A DNA stretch of 64,000 nucleotides from Pasteurellaceae bacterium (GCA_900756155.1 CAAEJV010000028.1:1-64000); one strand, 5' to 3'. Positions 7,497 to 17,540 are shown, counted from the stretch's first letter. The notes: generated by a model from the letters alone, not told the origin. Translations and numbers: made by a program.

Positions 7497-9845
7497 TTAT
7501 TTCTTCCGTTTTCTCGTCGGTTTCTTAGAAACATCTTTATTTTTAACCGCACTTTTACGTTTTTTTGACGCGTTAGGTGGCAGTTCCTTAAAGACTTTTT
7601 TCGCTTTTTGTTTCGCTGTTTTTCCCACACGACGTGGTTTTCTCGCACTTTCGACTAAACTGAAATCCACCATTTTTTGTTCTAAATGAACGGCGACCAC
7701 GCGAATTTTGACTTTATCGCCAAGTCGATAAATCATACCACTATTTTCACCGATTAAACGTTGTTTTGCCGCATCAAATTGATAGTAGTCGTTATCTAAA
7801 GTGGAAATATGGACTAAGCCGTCAATGAATAAATCATCCAAACGAACGAATAAGCCAAAGCCCGTTACAGATGAGATCACTCCGCTAAATTCAGCGCCCA
7901 CGTGATCTTGCATATATTCACATTTCAGCCAATCTGCCACTTCGCGAGTGGCATCATCGGCACGGCGTTCTGTCATCGAGCAGTGATCGCCTAACAAATC
8001 CATTTCATCAAAAGAATAATGATAGCCGCCAGTATCCGTCGTTTTACGTTTAGCACCTTTTTCTTTCGCTAATAAATACTTAATCCCACGATGTAGGGTT
8101 AAATCTGGATAGCGACGAATCGGGGAAGTAAAGTGTGCATATTCTTCTAACGCCAAACCAAAGTGGCCGATATTATCCGCATGATAAACCGCTTGGCTTA
8201 ATGAGCGAAGTAGCATGGTTTGGATAAGCTCGTGATCTGGGCGATCTTTCACTTGCTCTAACAACAATTTCGCATAATCTTTTGTGGTCGGTTTCATGCC
8301 GCCTTCAAGGCTTAAACCGCATTCACTTAAGAATGCACGGAAAGACGTCAGTTTTTCTTCACTCGGTGTGGCATGAATACGATATAGCGCAGGCTCTTTA
8401 TGTTTTTCCATAAAGTTTGCGGCGGCAATATTCGCTAGGATCATACATTCTTCAATGATTTTGTGCGCATCATTTCGAACAACAGGTTCAATGCGATCAA
8501 TTCGTCCCATGGCATTAAAAATAAATTTGGTTTCGATGGTTTCAAAATCGATGGCACCACGTTGTTTGCGTGCATTGAGTAACGCTTGATAGAGATGATG
8601 CAATTCTTCTAAATGTGGAACAAGTCCTTGATAACGCGTGCGGAGCTCATCATCGCCGTCTAAAATCGCCGCGACTTTCGTATAGGTTAAACGTGCATGA
8701 GAATTCATTACTGCTTCATAAAAACGATAGTCTGTGAGTTTACCTTTGGCAGAAATGTGCATTTCACATACCATACACAAGCGATCAACTTGTGGATTCA
8801 GTGAACACAATCCGTTTGATAAAATCTCTGGCAGCATTGGTACGACACGATTTGGGAAGTAAACAGAGTTACCTCGGTTATAAGCTTCAGTATCTAATGC
8901 AGAACGTAAACGCACATAATAGCTGACATCGGCAATTGCTACCCAAAGTTTCCAGCCTTTACCGCTTTTTTCGCAATATACGGCATCATCAAAATCGCGT
9001 GCATCTTCGCCATCAATGGTCACCAGTGGCAGATTGCGTAAATCCACACGGCCTTTTTTGGCTTCTTCAGGCACTTCTTCCGTGAATTTTTTAACGTATT
9101 TTTCGACCGCACTTGGGAATTGGTGAGGAATGTCATGATTACGAAGAGCAATCTCCACTTCCATCCCTTTTGCCATATTGTCACCCAGAATTTCGGTGAT
9201 GATGCCAACTGGTTGAGTAAAGGAGGCAGAGCGTTCCTGCAATTCAACCACGACAACTTGTCCCATTCGGGCCCCATTGCGATGTTCATTAGGGACTAAA
9301 ATATCTCGTCCGATACGACTGTCATCAGGCACCACATAGCTAAAACCATTTTCTAAGAAGAAACGGCCGACAATTTGTTTTTTACGACTTTCAAGTACGC
9401 GAACAATACGGACTTCGCGACGACCACGGCGATCCACGCCTGCAGGTTGCGCTAATACAAAATCACCATGCATTACACGTTGCATTTGGTGATTAGGAAT
9501 AAAGAGATCCTCTTTTTTACCTTCGACTTGTAAAAAGCCATAGCCTTCGCGATGGCCAATAACCATGCCTTTGAATAAATCCAATTTTTCAGGCAAGGCA
9601 TAGCGTTTACGTTTAGTGAAAACTAACTGTCCATCATTTTCCATGGCGCGTAAGCGGCGGCGCATGGCTTCTTGTTGTTCATCACTTTTAATTGAAAGTG
9701 CGGTCAGAATTTCTTCCCGACTCATCGGGGTATTATTTTCACGGATGATTTGCAGAATGTAGTCTCTGCTTGGGATCGGATTACCATATTTGGCTAATTC
9801 TTTTTGATAATTCGGATCTGCTTTTTTAAAAGATTTTTTGCTCAT
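7497..9845 (-). CDS. rnr: Ribonuclease R
   Basis: 782 residues. A 3'-to-5' exoribonuclease that degrades structured RNA and acts in rRNA and tmRNA-tagged mRNA quality control. Order: N-terminal winged-helix region (about 20-85), two cold-shock domains, the RNB catalytic domain with the metal-binding acidic cluster DGEDARDFDDAVY at 278-290, an S1 domain at about 640-725 (GVISSVTGFGLFVRLDD) and a Lys/Arg-rich tail typical of RNase R rather than RNase II. Three USS lie in the gene; the one near 7545 falls in the basic tail, where it encodes KSAV, a place tolerant of sequence change. It heads a probable rnr-rlmB operon. Confidence 0.97.
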   Translation of the reverse strand: MSKKSFKKADPNYQKELAKYGNPIPSRDYILQIIRENNTPMSREEILTALSIKSDEQQEAMRRRLRAMENDGQLVFTKRKRYALPEKLDLFKGMVIGHREGYGFLQVEGKKEDLFIPNHQMQRVMHGDFVLAQPAGVDRRGRREVRIVRVLESRKKQIVGRFFLENGFSYVVPDDSRIGRDILVPNEHRNGARMGQVVVVELQERSASFTQPVGIITEILGDNMAKGMEVEIALRNHDIPHQFPSAVEKYVKKFTEEVPEEAKKGRVDLRNLPLVTIDGEDARDFDDAVYCEKSGKGWKLWVAIADVSYYVRLRSALDTEAYNRGNSVYFPNRVVPMLPEILSNGLCSLNPQVDRLCMVCEMHISAKGKLTDYRFYEAVMNSHARLTYTKVAAILDGDDELRTRYQGLVPHLEELHHLYQALLNARKQRGAIDFETIETKFIFNAMGRIDRIEPVVRNDAHKIIEECMILANIAAANFMEKHKEPALYRIHATPSEEKLTSFRAFLSECGLSLEGGMKPTTKDYAKLLLEQVKDRPDHELIQTMLLRSLSQAVYHADNIGHFGLALEEYAHFTSPIRRYPDLTLHRGIKYLLAKEKGAKRKTTDTGGYHYSFDEMDLLGDHCSMTERRADDATREVADWLKCEYMQDHVGAEFSGVISSVTGFGLFVRLDDLFIDGLVHISTLDNDYYQFDAAKQRLIGENSGMIYRLGDKVKIRVVAVHLEQKMVDFSLVESARKPRRVGKTAKQKAKKVFKELPPNASKKRKSAVKNKDVSKKPTRKRKK

Positions 9846-9955
9846 TTATTGTTTATTTTATGATTAATTTTTAAGTTGTGGGGTAGTTTACAGGTTAAAG
9901 GGGGGAATGCAAGCTCGTTATGGGGCGTTTGTGGCAGGACGGTTTACGGCAAACA

Positions 9956-9979
9956 AAAACCGCACCAAAGTGCGGTTTT
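9956..9979 (-). terminator. Terminator of rpsT built on a USS
   Basis: A 10-bp perfect stem (AAAACCGCAC with GTGCGGTTTT) with a 4-nt loop, followed on the minus strand by a T-rich run. One arm carries the exact USS core. Confidence 0.85.
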
Positions 9980-10005
9980 ATTTTTAATCTGTTTTAATGC
10001 TTTAA

Positions 10006-10275
10006 TTACGCTAATTTTTTGATTTGAGCAGCTAATTTAGCTTTGTGGTTTGCTGCTTTGTTAGCGTGGATTAAGCCTTTAGAAGCCATACGGTCAACAA
10101 CTTTTTGCATTTCAACGAATGCTGCTTCAGCTGCTGCTTTTTCACCTGCTGCTACTTGAGCATATACTTTTTTGATGTAAGTACGCATCATAGAGCGTTG
10201 GCTTGCGTTGTGTTGGCGGCGTTTTTCAGATTGAACCGCACGTTTTTTTGCTGACTTGATATTAGCCAAGGTCAA
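10006..10275 (-). CDS. rpsT: 30S ribosomal protein S20
   Basis: 89 residues (E. coli 87), strongly basic and helical, with the diagnostic N-terminus ANIKSAKKRAVQSEKRRQHN. It binds 16S rRNA at the base of the small subunit. It is a single-gene unit with its own promoter and terminator, divergent from murJ. AGGAGTTT on the minus strand just before the ATG is a strong ribosome site. Confidence 0.98.
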   Translation of the reverse strand: MTLANIKSAKKRAVQSEKRRQHNASQRSMMRTYIKKVYAQVAAGEKAAAEAAFVEMQKVVDRMASKGLIHANKAANHKAKLAAQIKKLA

Positions 10276-10319
10276 ACTCCTAAAATTTCTGTTAGATGAT
10301 TATGACAAAATAAGGGCGT

Positions 10320-10350
10320 AGAATATGCCGATTTTTTATACTTTTGTCAA
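10320..10350 (-). promoter_or_regulatory. Probable sigma-70 promoter of rpsT
   Basis: On the minus strand a perfect -35 TTGACA (10350-10345) is followed by CATATT after 17 nt or TATTCT after 19 nt. Transcription would begin about 35-40 nt before the S20 ATG. Confidence 0.6.
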
Positions 10351-10535
10351 TGAATAATTTGTGTTGATTTCGGTGAGACACAACCGAAAGTAAGCATCGT
10401 TATTTAAAAAAAGCGCTTTCTATTGGCTCACACAAACGATGTGGGCAGGATTTTATCAGTTTTTTTCGTTGGAATATAGCGTAAAAACAAAAATTCTATA
10501 CAATTAAGGCAAATTTTTTTGAAGAGACCCCTATT

Positions 10536-12110
10536 TTGAGTAAACGACTTTTAAAATCCGGCATTATCGTGAGTGGGATGACATTAGTGTCCCGTGTGTT
10601 AGGTTTAGTCCGTGATGTGGTGATTGCCCACTTAATCGGTGCGGGTGCGGCGGCTGACGTGTTTTTATTCGCTAATCGTATTCCAAATTTTTTACGTCGT
10701 TTATTTGCGGAAGGGGCGTTTTCTCAGGCTTTTGTTCCTGTATTAGCTGAATATCAGAAATCGGGCGATCTTTCTAAAACGCGAGAATTTATCGGAAAAG
10801 TATCGGGTACGCTAGGCGGCTTAGTCAGTATTGTCACCTTGCTTGCTATGGTGGGATCACCTGTTGTGGCGGCGATCTTCGGGATGGGTTGGTTTACCGA
10901 TTGGCTAAATGACGGACCCGATGCACACAAATTTGAACAAGCCTCTTTACTCTTAAAAATTACTTTTCCTTATTTATGGTTTGTCACCTTTGTGGCACTT
11001 TCAGGCGCGATTTTAAATACGATAGGCAAATTTGGTGTGATGTCGTTTTCGCCTGTTTTGTTAAATATTGCCATGATTGCAACCGCACTTTTCCTTGCAC
11101 CAAGATTAGACAATCCTGATCTTGCTCTCGCCATCGGGATCTTCTTAGGCGGTTTATTACAATTTTTATTTCAAATCCCTTTCTTGAAGAAAGCAGGCTT
11201 GCTCGTAAAACCAAAATGGGCATGGCATGATGAAGGGGTAGCGAAAATCCGTCGATTAATGATTCCTGCCTTGTTCGGAGTTTCCGTAAGTCAAATCAAC
11301 TTGTTGCTTGATACGGTCATTGCCAGTTTCTTAATGACGGGATCTATTAGTTGGCTTTATTATTCTGATCGTCTATTAGAGTTTCCGCTTGGGCTATTTG
11401 GTATTGCGATTTCCACTGTGATTTTACCGACGCTTGCTCGCCATCATGTGAATCGAGAAGATAATTCTTCCCAAAGTGCGGTTGATTTTCGCAACACAAT
11501 GGACTGGGGCGTACGAATGATTTTATTACTCGGCGTGCCGGCTGCGATTGGTATTGCCGTGTTAGCCCAACCAATGTTACTGGTATTGTTTATGCGTGGC
11601 AGTTTTACCTTAACAGATGTGCATGCCGCCTCTTATTCTTTATGGGCATTCAATGCCGGTTTGCTTAGCTTTATGCTGATTAAGATCTTGGCTAATGGCT
11701 ATTACGCACGGCAAGACACTAAAACGCCCGTGAAAATCGGGATCATCGCCATGGTGAGCAATATGGGCTTTAACGTATTGGCGATTCCATTTAGTTATGT
11801 GGGTTTAGCGATTGCTTCTGCCATGTCAGCAACCTTAAATGCTTATTTGCTTTATCGTGGTTTAGCTAAAGAGGATGTATACCATTTTTCACGTAAAAGT
11901 GCGGTCTTTTTTCTGAAAGTTTTAGGCGCAGCCTTAGCCATGGGCGGTTTGGTTTGGTATAACTGCCCATCGATTCAAGAATGGGCAACCATGACATTTT
12001 TAATGCGTATCTATTGGTTGGTTTGGTTAATTGGACTGGCTGCGGTCGTTTATTTAGGCGTATTGGTGCTCTTGGGTGTTCGTAAACACCATTTACTGAC
12101 AAAACATTAA
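10536..12110 (+). CDS. murJ: Lipid II flippase MurJ (MviN)
   Basis: 524 residues. An integral inner-membrane MOP-superfamily protein that flips lipid II to the periplasm for peptidoglycan synthesis. The N-terminus SKRLLKSGIIVSGMTLVSRV and the NRIPNFLRRLFAEGAFSQAF stretch are diagnostic; about 14 hydrophobic segments follow. Translation starts at TTG: the protein aligns with the family from that codon and there is no nearby in-frame ATG. A GAAGAG ribosome site lies 10 bases upstream. Three USS are inside (near 11082, 11476 and 11898), encoding TAL, SAV and SAV. ribF follows after 50 bp and ileS after that, so a run of co-oriented essential genes. Confidence 0.96.
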   Translation: MSKRLLKSGIIVSGMTLVSRVLGLVRDVVIAHLIGAGAAADVFLFANRIPNFLRRLFAEGAFSQAFVPVLAEYQKSGDLSKTREFIGKVSGTLGGLVSIVTLLAMVGSPVVAAIFGMGWFTDWLNDGPDAHKFEQASLLLKITFPYLWFVTFVALSGAILNTIGKFGVMSFSPVLLNIAMIATALFLAPRLDNPDLALAIGIFLGGLLQFLFQIPFLKKAGLLVKPKWAWHDEGVAKIRRLMIPALFGVSVSQINLLLDTVIASFLMTGSISWLYYSDRLLEFPLGLFGIAISTVILPTLARHHVNREDNSSQSAVDFRNTMDWGVRMILLLGVPAAIGIAVLAQPMLLVLFMRGSFTLTDVHAASYSLWAFNAGLLSFMLIKILANGYYARQDTKTPVKIGIIAMVSNMGFNVLAIPFSYVGLAIASAMSATLNAYLLYRGLAKEDVYHFSRKSAVFFLKVLGAALAMGGLVWYNCPSIQEWATMTFLMRIYWLVWLIGLAAVVYLGVLVLLGVRKHHLLTKH

Positions 12111-12160
12111 GTTACCGTTATAATGCACCGATTATTTTTCGTTTTTTGGAATAAGATGTA

Positions 12161-13087
12161 ATGCAATTAATTCGTGGGCTTCATAATTCACTGCCATATT
12201 TGTCAGGGTGCGCATTAACCATTGGCAATTTTGATGGGGTGCATTTGGGGCATCAGGCGATTTTGCGTCATCTTCGTCAGAAAGCGAATGCGCTGAATTT
12301 ACCCATGGCGGTGATGCTTTTCGAACCACAACCGCGTGAATATTTTATGGGCGACAAAGCCCCAGCGCGCTTAATGCGATTAAGAGATAAATTGCATTAT
12401 TTGGCTCAGGCGGGTGTGGATGTGGTGATCGTCGCGAAATTTGACCGCACTTTTGCAGATCTTCCAGCAGAACAATTTATTGAAGATTGGCTTGTACGCA
12501 AATTAAATGTGAAGTTTCTCAGTATTGGAGATGATTTTAAATTTGGTGCGAAACGTTTAGGCAATTTTGCGATGTTGCAACAAGCCGGAAAGCAGTTTGG
12601 TTTTGAAGTAGAAGACAGTCGCACTTTCTGTTTAGATGAGTTGCGTATTAGTAGCACTGCTATCCGTGAAGCGTTGGCTAAAGATGATTTACAGCATGCG
12701 GAAAATTTACTCGGCAAGCCTTATCGTATTTTTGGAAGAGTTATACACGGCAATAAATTAGGGCGAACCATTGGTTTTCCTACCGCGAATGTTCGCTTAC
12801 ATCGTCAAGTGAATCCAGTAAAAGGGGTTTATGCGGTGAAAGTGCGGTTAAAATCGGGTGAGATTTTTAACGGCGTTGCAAACATGGGAAAACGCCCAAC
12901 TATCAACGGTACGATACAATTATTAGAAGTCCATTTATTTGATTTTTCTCAGAATATTTATGGACAAATGGTAGAGGTAGAATTCTGCCATAAGATTCGC
13001 GATGAGATAAAGTTTCCTTCTTTTGAAGCGTTGAAAGCTCAAATTGAACAAGACGTAAAAACAGCAAAAGCATTTTTTGCAAAATAG
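12161..13087 (+). CDS. ribF: Bifunctional riboflavin kinase / FAD synthetase
   Basis: 308 residues, the usual length. It phosphorylates riboflavin to FMN and adenylates FMN to FAD. The N-terminal nucleotidyltransferase domain (1 to about 185) shows TIGNFDGVHLGHQAIL and a RISSTAIREAL motif; the C-terminal kinase domain shows GRTIGFPTANV and GVYAVKV. It sits upstream of ileS, as in many gamma-proteobacteria. USS near 12441 (encoding DRT) and 12839. Confidence 0.97.
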   Translation: MQLIRGLHNSLPYLSGCALTIGNFDGVHLGHQAILRHLRQKANALNLPMAVMLFEPQPREYFMGDKAPARLMRLRDKLHYLAQAGVDVVIVAKFDRTFADLPAEQFIEDWLVRKLNVKFLSIGDDFKFGAKRLGNFAMLQQAGKQFGFEVEDSRTFCLDELRISSTAIREALAKDDLQHAENLLGKPYRIFGRVIHGNKLGRTIGFPTANVRLHRQVNPVKGVYAVKVRLKSGEIFNGVANMGKRPTINGTIQLLEVHLFDFSQNIYGQMVEVEFCHKIRDEIKFPSFEALKAQIEQDVKTAKAFFAK

Positions 13088-13119
13088 AATTATATTGAAA
13101 TATAAAATTGGAAAATAAC

Positions 13120-15945
13120 ATGACAGTTGATTACAAAAACACGTTAAATTTACCTGAAACAGGTTTCCCAATGCGTGGCGATCTAGCCAAACGCGAACCT
13201 GTAATGTTAAAAAATTGGTATGACAAACAGTTGTATCAAAAAATCCGCCAAGCGACGAAAGGTAAAAAATCCTTTATTTTGCACGATGGCCCTCCGTATG
13301 CGAACGGCAATATTCATATTGGTCACGCCGTTAATAAAATTCTGAAAGATATTATTGTTAAATCCAAAACCGCATTAGGTTTTGACTCGCCTTATATCCC
13401 AGGTTGGGACTGTCATGGCTTGCCAATTGAATTAAAAGTAGAAGGTTTAGTGGGTAAACCAAACGAGAAAGTGACTGCAGCTGAATTCCGCCAAAAATGC
13501 CGAGAATATGCGGCAGAGCAAGTAGAAGGGCAGAAAAAAGATTTTATCCGTTTAGGGGTGTTAGGCGATTGGGATAATCCTTATTTAACGATGAACTTCA
13601 ACACTGAAGCAAACATCATCCGCACACTCGGTAAAGTGATTGCGAACGGCCATTTATACAAAGGTTCAAAACCAGTGCACTGGTGTTTGGATTGTGGATC
13701 TTCTTTAGCAGAAGCAGAAGTGGAATATGAAGACAAAGTTTCTCCATCTATCTATGTGCGTTTTCCTGCAGTAAGTGCGGTTGAAATTGAAGAGAAATTT
13801 AACGCAGTAGGCAAAGGCCATGGCAAATTATCTGCGGTGATTTGGACAACCACACCTTGGACAATGCCATCTAACCGTGCGATTGCGGTAAATGCAGACT
13901 TAGAATACAACTTAGTACAACTTGGCGATGAGCGCGTGATTTTAGCCGCTGAATTAGTTGAATCCGTAGCGAAAGCGGTGGGCGTAGAACAAGTTGAAGT
14001 TTTAGGTTCAGTAAAAGGTCAGGCGCTTGAGTTAGTACGTTTTAACCATCCGTTCTATGATTTCACTGTGCCAGTGATTTTAGGTGATCACGTGACCACT
14101 GATGGTGGTACGGGTTTAGTACATACCGCACCTGATCACGGTTTAGATGACTTTGTTGTGGGTAAACAATATGATTTACCGATGGCCGGTCTTGTATCTA
14201 ATGACGGTAAATTTATTTCGACCACCGAATTTTTTGCAGGCAAAGGCGTATTTGAAGCCAATCCATTGGTTGTTGAAAAATTACAAGAAGTGGGCAACTT
14301 ATTGAAAGTTGAGAAAATCAAACACAGCTACCCACACTGCTGGCGTCACAAAACCCCGATTATTTTCCGTGCGACTCCGCAATGGTTTATCGGCATGGAA
14401 ACACAGGGTTTACGCCAACAAGCATTAGGCGAGATCAAACAAGTTCGCTGGATTCCAGATTGGGGTCAAGCGCGTATCGAGAAAATGGTTGAAAACCGCC
14501 CTGACTGGTGTATTTCCCGTCAACGTACTTGGGGCGTGCCGATGACCTTATTCGTGCACAAAGAAACCGAAGAACTTCATCCGCGTACTTTAGCGTTACT
14601 TGAAGAAGTAGCGAAACGTGTAGAGAAAGCCGGTATTCAAGCATGGTGGGATTTAGACGAAAAAGAATTATTAGGTGCGGACGCAGAAACCTATCGTAAA
14701 GTGCCTGATACCCTTGACGTATGGTTTGACTCAGGATCAACCTATTCTTCTGTTGTGGCGAATCGTCCAGAATTTAACGGTCAAGATATCGATATGTATT
14801 TAGAAGGTTCTGACCAACACCGTGGTTGGTTTATGTCTTCTTTAATGCTTTCTACGGCAACAGACAGCAAAGCACCATACAAACAAGTATTAACTCATGG
14901 TTTCACCGTGGATGGTCAAGGCCGTAAGATGTCAAAATCTATCGGTAACATCGTGACACCACAAGAAGTCATGGATAAATTCGGTGGCGACATTTTACGT
15001 TTATGGGTGGCATCTACCGACTATACCGGTGAAATGACCGTTTCTGATGAAATTTTAAAACGTGCCGCGGACAGCTATCGTCGTATTCGTAACACTGCGC
15101 GTTTCTTATTAGCGAACTTGAATGGTTTTGATCCTCAACGTGATGCGGTTAAACCGGAAGACATGATTAGCTTGGATCGTTGGGCGGTAGCTTGTGCGTT
15201 AGATGCACAAAAAGAAATTAAAGACGCGTACGATAACTATCAATTCCATACAGTAGTACAACGTTTAATGCGTTTCTGTTCTGTGGAAATGGGCTCGTTC
15301 TACCTTGATATTATTAAAGACCGTCAATATACAACCAAAGCAGACAGCCTTGCGCGTCGTAGCTGTCAAACAGCGTTATGGCACATCGCGGAAGCATTGG
15401 TTCGTTGGATGGCACCAATCTTGTCATTCACGGCAGATGAAATTTGGGGCTACTTGCCACAAACAGCAACTGCACGTGCAGAATTCGTCTTCACTGAAGA
15501 ATTCTATGAAGGCTTATTTGGTTTAGGCGAGAATGAAAAACTAGACGATGCTTACTGGCAACAACTTATTAAAGTTCGTTCTGAAGTGAACCGTGTATTA
15601 GAAATCGCGCGTAACGATAAAGTGATCGGTGGTGGTTTAGAAGCAGAAGTAACGGTTTATGCTAACGATGAATATCGTGCATTGTTAGAACAATTAGGAA
15701 ATGAATTACGTTTCGTGTTAATTACCTCAAAAGCAGAAGTGAAAGCATTAGCAGACAAACCTGCGGATGTGGCTGCGGGTGAGTTAGAGGGTATTGTGGT
15801 AAGCGTAGCACGTTCTAACGGTGAAAAATGTCCACGTTGTTGGCATTATTCTGACAAAATCGGCGTGAATCCTGAACATCCTACACTTTGTCCACGTTGT
15901 GTGGAAAACGTAGCGGGTAACGGCGAAGTACGTCAGTTCGCGTAA
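13120..15945 (+). CDS. ileS: Isoleucyl-tRNA synthetase
   Basis: 941 residues. A class I synthetase that charges tRNA-Ile and edits valine. HIGH motif at 66-69 (IHIGHAVNK), KMSKS in GRKMSKSIGN, the CP1 editing insertion between them and a C-terminal zinc finger with two CPRC pairs. The frame stays open to a TTG at 13108, but I place the start at the ATG (MTVDYKNTLNLPETGF) because the E. coli protein begins at the equivalent residue. One USS near 13773. It is 32 bp downstream of ribF and ends before a strong terminator. lspA and ispH, which often follow ileS in enterics, are instead near 36.3 kb. Confidence 0.97.
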   Translation: MTVDYKNTLNLPETGFPMRGDLAKREPVMLKNWYDKQLYQKIRQATKGKKSFILHDGPPYANGNIHIGHAVNKILKDIIVKSKTALGFDSPYIPGWDCHGLPIELKVEGLVGKPNEKVTAAEFRQKCREYAAEQVEGQKKDFIRLGVLGDWDNPYLTMNFNTEANIIRTLGKVIANGHLYKGSKPVHWCLDCGSSLAEAEVEYEDKVSPSIYVRFPAVSAVEIEEKFNAVGKGHGKLSAVIWTTTPWTMPSNRAIAVNADLEYNLVQLGDERVILAAELVESVAKAVGVEQVEVLGSVKGQALELVRFNHPFYDFTVPVILGDHVTTDGGTGLVHTAPDHGLDDFVVGKQYDLPMAGLVSNDGKFISTTEFFAGKGVFEANPLVVEKLQEVGNLLKVEKIKHSYPHCWRHKTPIIFRATPQWFIGMETQGLRQQALGEIKQVRWIPDWGQARIEKMVENRPDWCISRQRTWGVPMTLFVHKETEELHPRTLALLEEVAKRVEKAGIQAWWDLDEKELLGADAETYRKVPDTLDVWFDSGSTYSSVVANRPEFNGQDIDMYLEGSDQHRGWFMSSLMLSTATDSKAPYKQVLTHGFTVDGQGRKMSKSIGNIVTPQEVMDKFGGDILRLWVASTDYTGEMTVSDEILKRAADSYRRIRNTARFLLANLNGFDPQRDAVKPEDMISLDRWAVACALDAQKEIKDAYDNYQFHTVVQRLMRFCSVEMGSFYLDIIKDRQYTTKADSLARRSCQTALWHIAEALVRWMAPILSFTADEIWGYLPQTATARAEFVFTEEFYEGLFGLGENEKLDDAYWQQLIKVRSEVNRVLEIARNDKVIGGGLEAEVTVYANDEYRALLEQLGNELRFVLITSKAEVKALADKPADVAAGELEGIVVSVARSNGEKCPRCWHYSDKIGVNPEHPTLCPRCVENVAGNGEVRQFA

Positions 15946-15961
15946 GCTTAAAATCATGAAG

Positions 15962-15993
15962 AAAAGAGCGGTCAAAATTGACCGCTCTTTTTT
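15962..15993 (+). terminator. Terminator of ileS
   Basis: A long near-perfect palindrome (AAAAGAGCGGTCAA with TTGACCGCTCTTTT) and a run of Ts. It resembles a USS pair in which AAGTGCGGTC has become AGAGCGGTC. Confidence 0.9.
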
Positions 15994-16011
15994 ATGTTTA
16001 AATGAACAGAA

Positions 16012-16039
16012 ATAAAAAAGGCTGATATTAATCAGCCTT
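16012..16039 (-). terminator. Terminator of the YpfJ-like gene
   Basis: A 9-bp stem (AAGGCTGAT with ATCAGCCTT), 4-nt loop, then CTTTTTTATT on the minus strand, 8 bases beyond the leftward stop codon. Confidence 0.85.
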
Positions 16040-16046
16040 AAAGATT

Positions 16047-16883
16047 TTATTGGTTAAAAGTATTACATACAGAAGGCTTGGCACTTTGTAAGCCTTTTCT
16101 GAACCATTCTAGACGCTGTGCAGATGTGCCGTGAGTGAAGCTATCCGGTACTACATAACCTTGGCTGCGTTTTTGTAAACGGTCATCGCCCACAGCTTCT
16201 GCTGCATTAAATGCTTTTTCTTCATCACCTCGTTCAAATAAACCACTTTTCACTGCTTGGCTCGCCCAAACACCAGCGAAACAGTCAGCTTGAAGTTCTA
16301 ATTGAACAGAAAGTTGATTTGCCGTTTTACGATCGCTGCTTTGTTGTGCGCGATTCACTTGCGGCAGAATACCAAGCATATTTTGTACATGGTGACCGAC
16401 TTCGTGCGCAATCACATAAGCAAAGGCTGAATCACCCGCTGCACCCAGTTTATTTTTCATTTCATTATAGAATGATAAATCAAGGTAAACTTTGCGATCG
16501 CTCGGACAGTAGAATGGGCCCATTGCAGATTGACCAGTACCACAAGCGGTTGGGGTTACACCATTGTAAAGTACCATGGTTGGCTCACTATAGGTTTTCC
16601 CCATTTGTCTAAAATATTGTCCCCAAACGGTTTCAGTATCCGCTAATACAACTTTAGAAAGACTCGCAAGCTGCTGTTCTTCTTGGGTTTCTAATCGTTG
16701 AGAGCTTTGTCCAGAAAAATCCGGTGTGCCCACTAAGCCTGAAAGATCCACGCCATAATAAGCACCAACTAATAAGATAATAATACCGAAAATACCAGTT
16801 CCTCTTCCGCCACCGAAGTTACCGCCGCCAGAGCCACGTCTATCTTCAATATTTGAGCTTTCTTTACGACCTTGCCAACGCAT
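16047..16883 (-). CDS. ypfJ: Neutral zinc metallopeptidase family protein (YpfJ-like)
   Basis: 278 residues. The N-terminus is polar and Gly-rich (about 1-30), then one membrane helix (31-45), then a domain with the zinc-metalloprotease HExxH motif HEVGHH at 160-165 and a downstream ELQADCFAG stretch that supplies the third ligand. The layout fits a protein anchored in the inner membrane with the catalytic domain outside. The family is named from the motif; substrates are not known to me. It is monocistronic with its own terminator and divergent from kbp. Confidence 0.88.
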   Translation of the reverse strand: MRWQGRKESSNIEDRRGSGGGNFGGGRGTGIFGIIILLVGAYYGVDLSGLVGTPDFSGQSSQRLETQEEQQLASLSKVVLADTETVWGQYFRQMGKTYSEPTMVLYNGVTPTACGTGQSAMGPFYCPSDRKVYLDLSFYNEMKNKLGAAGDSAFAYVIAHEVGHHVQNMLGILPQVNRAQQSSDRKTANQLSVQLELQADCFAGVWASQAVKSGLFERGDEEKAFNAAEAVGDDRLQKRSQGYVVPDSFTHGTSAQRLEWFRKGLQSAKPSVCNTFNQ

Positions 16884-17060
16884 AATTTGTCCTTTCTGAG
16901 TGAGTAAATTTAAAATCGGCGTATTCTATCAAAGTGCGGTCAATTTTAGATCGGTTTTCTTGAAATATTTACATAGCTTTACACTCTGCTTTATAGACTT
17001 ATCAAGGGAATTTCAGTATCGTAATAATCCCTTAAACAAACATACAAAAGGAACTTTAAA

Positions 17061-17501
17061 ATGGGTTTATTTGATTTTGTCAGTGACATTGGTAAGAAAG
17101 TTTTCTCTAAAGAAGAAGAGGCATCTAAAGCAGTGACTCAACACATCGCAGAAGACAATCCAGGCGTGGAAAACTTATCTGTTACCGTTGAAAATGGTGT
17201 AGCAAATATCCAAGGTGTGGCATCAACTGCAGCGGCATTAGAAAAAGCAGTATTAATGGCGGGTAACATTCAAGGTATCCACTCAGTAACAAGCGATGCA
17301 AGCATCAATAACGGTGAAACCTTAGGCAGTGATGAAACATTCTATGTAATCCAAAAAGGTGACACCTTGTGGAAAATCGCTGAGAAAGCTTACGGAAATG
17401 GCGCGAAATATACCGCTATCGTTGAAGCGAACAAAGAAGTGATTAAAGACGCGGATAAGATTTTCCCAGGTCAAAAAATTCGTTTACCGAAAGGTTTATA
17501 A
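17061..17501 (+). CDS. kbp: BON-LysM protein, potassium-binding protein Kbp (YgaU)
   Basis: 146 residues (E. coli Kbp 149). It begins GLFDFVSDIGKKVF as in the E. coli protein, with a BON domain at about 25-85 and a LysM domain at about 92-144 (FYVIQKGDTLWKIAEKAYG ... FPGQKIRLP). No signal peptide, so cytoplasmic. The E. coli homologue binds K+ and changes shape. The ribosome site AAAGGAAC and the terminator just after the stop make it a single-gene unit. Confidence 0.93.
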   Translation: MGLFDFVSDIGKKVFSKEEEASKAVTQHIAEDNPGVENLSVTVENGVANIQGVASTAAALEKAVLMAGNIQGIHSVTSDASINNGETLGSDETFYVIQKGDTLWKIAEKAYGNGAKYTAIVEANKEVIKDADKIFPGQKIRLPKGL

Positions 17502-17507
17502 TTCGAT

Positions 17508-17540
17508 AAAAAGTGCGGTTATTCTTGACCGCACTTTTTT
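17508..17540 (+). terminator. Terminator of kbp, an inverted USS pair
   Basis: AAAAAGTGCGGT pairs with ACCGCACTTTTT around an 8-nt loop; each arm contains the USS core in opposite orientation. Confidence 0.92.

Noticed and set aside
10276..10535. Possible small RNA or riboswitch between rpsT and murJ
   Set aside because: Besides the rpsT promoter I found no stable long hairpin with a T tract or known riboswitch pattern.
10984..11223. Minus-strand frame inside murJ
   Set aside because: No similarity I recognise and no start context; murJ is clearly the coding frame.
16211..16612. 133-codon plus-strand frame opposite the YpfJ-like gene
   Set aside because: Antisense shadow of a gene with a clear HEVGHH motif; the sequence has no recognisable domain.
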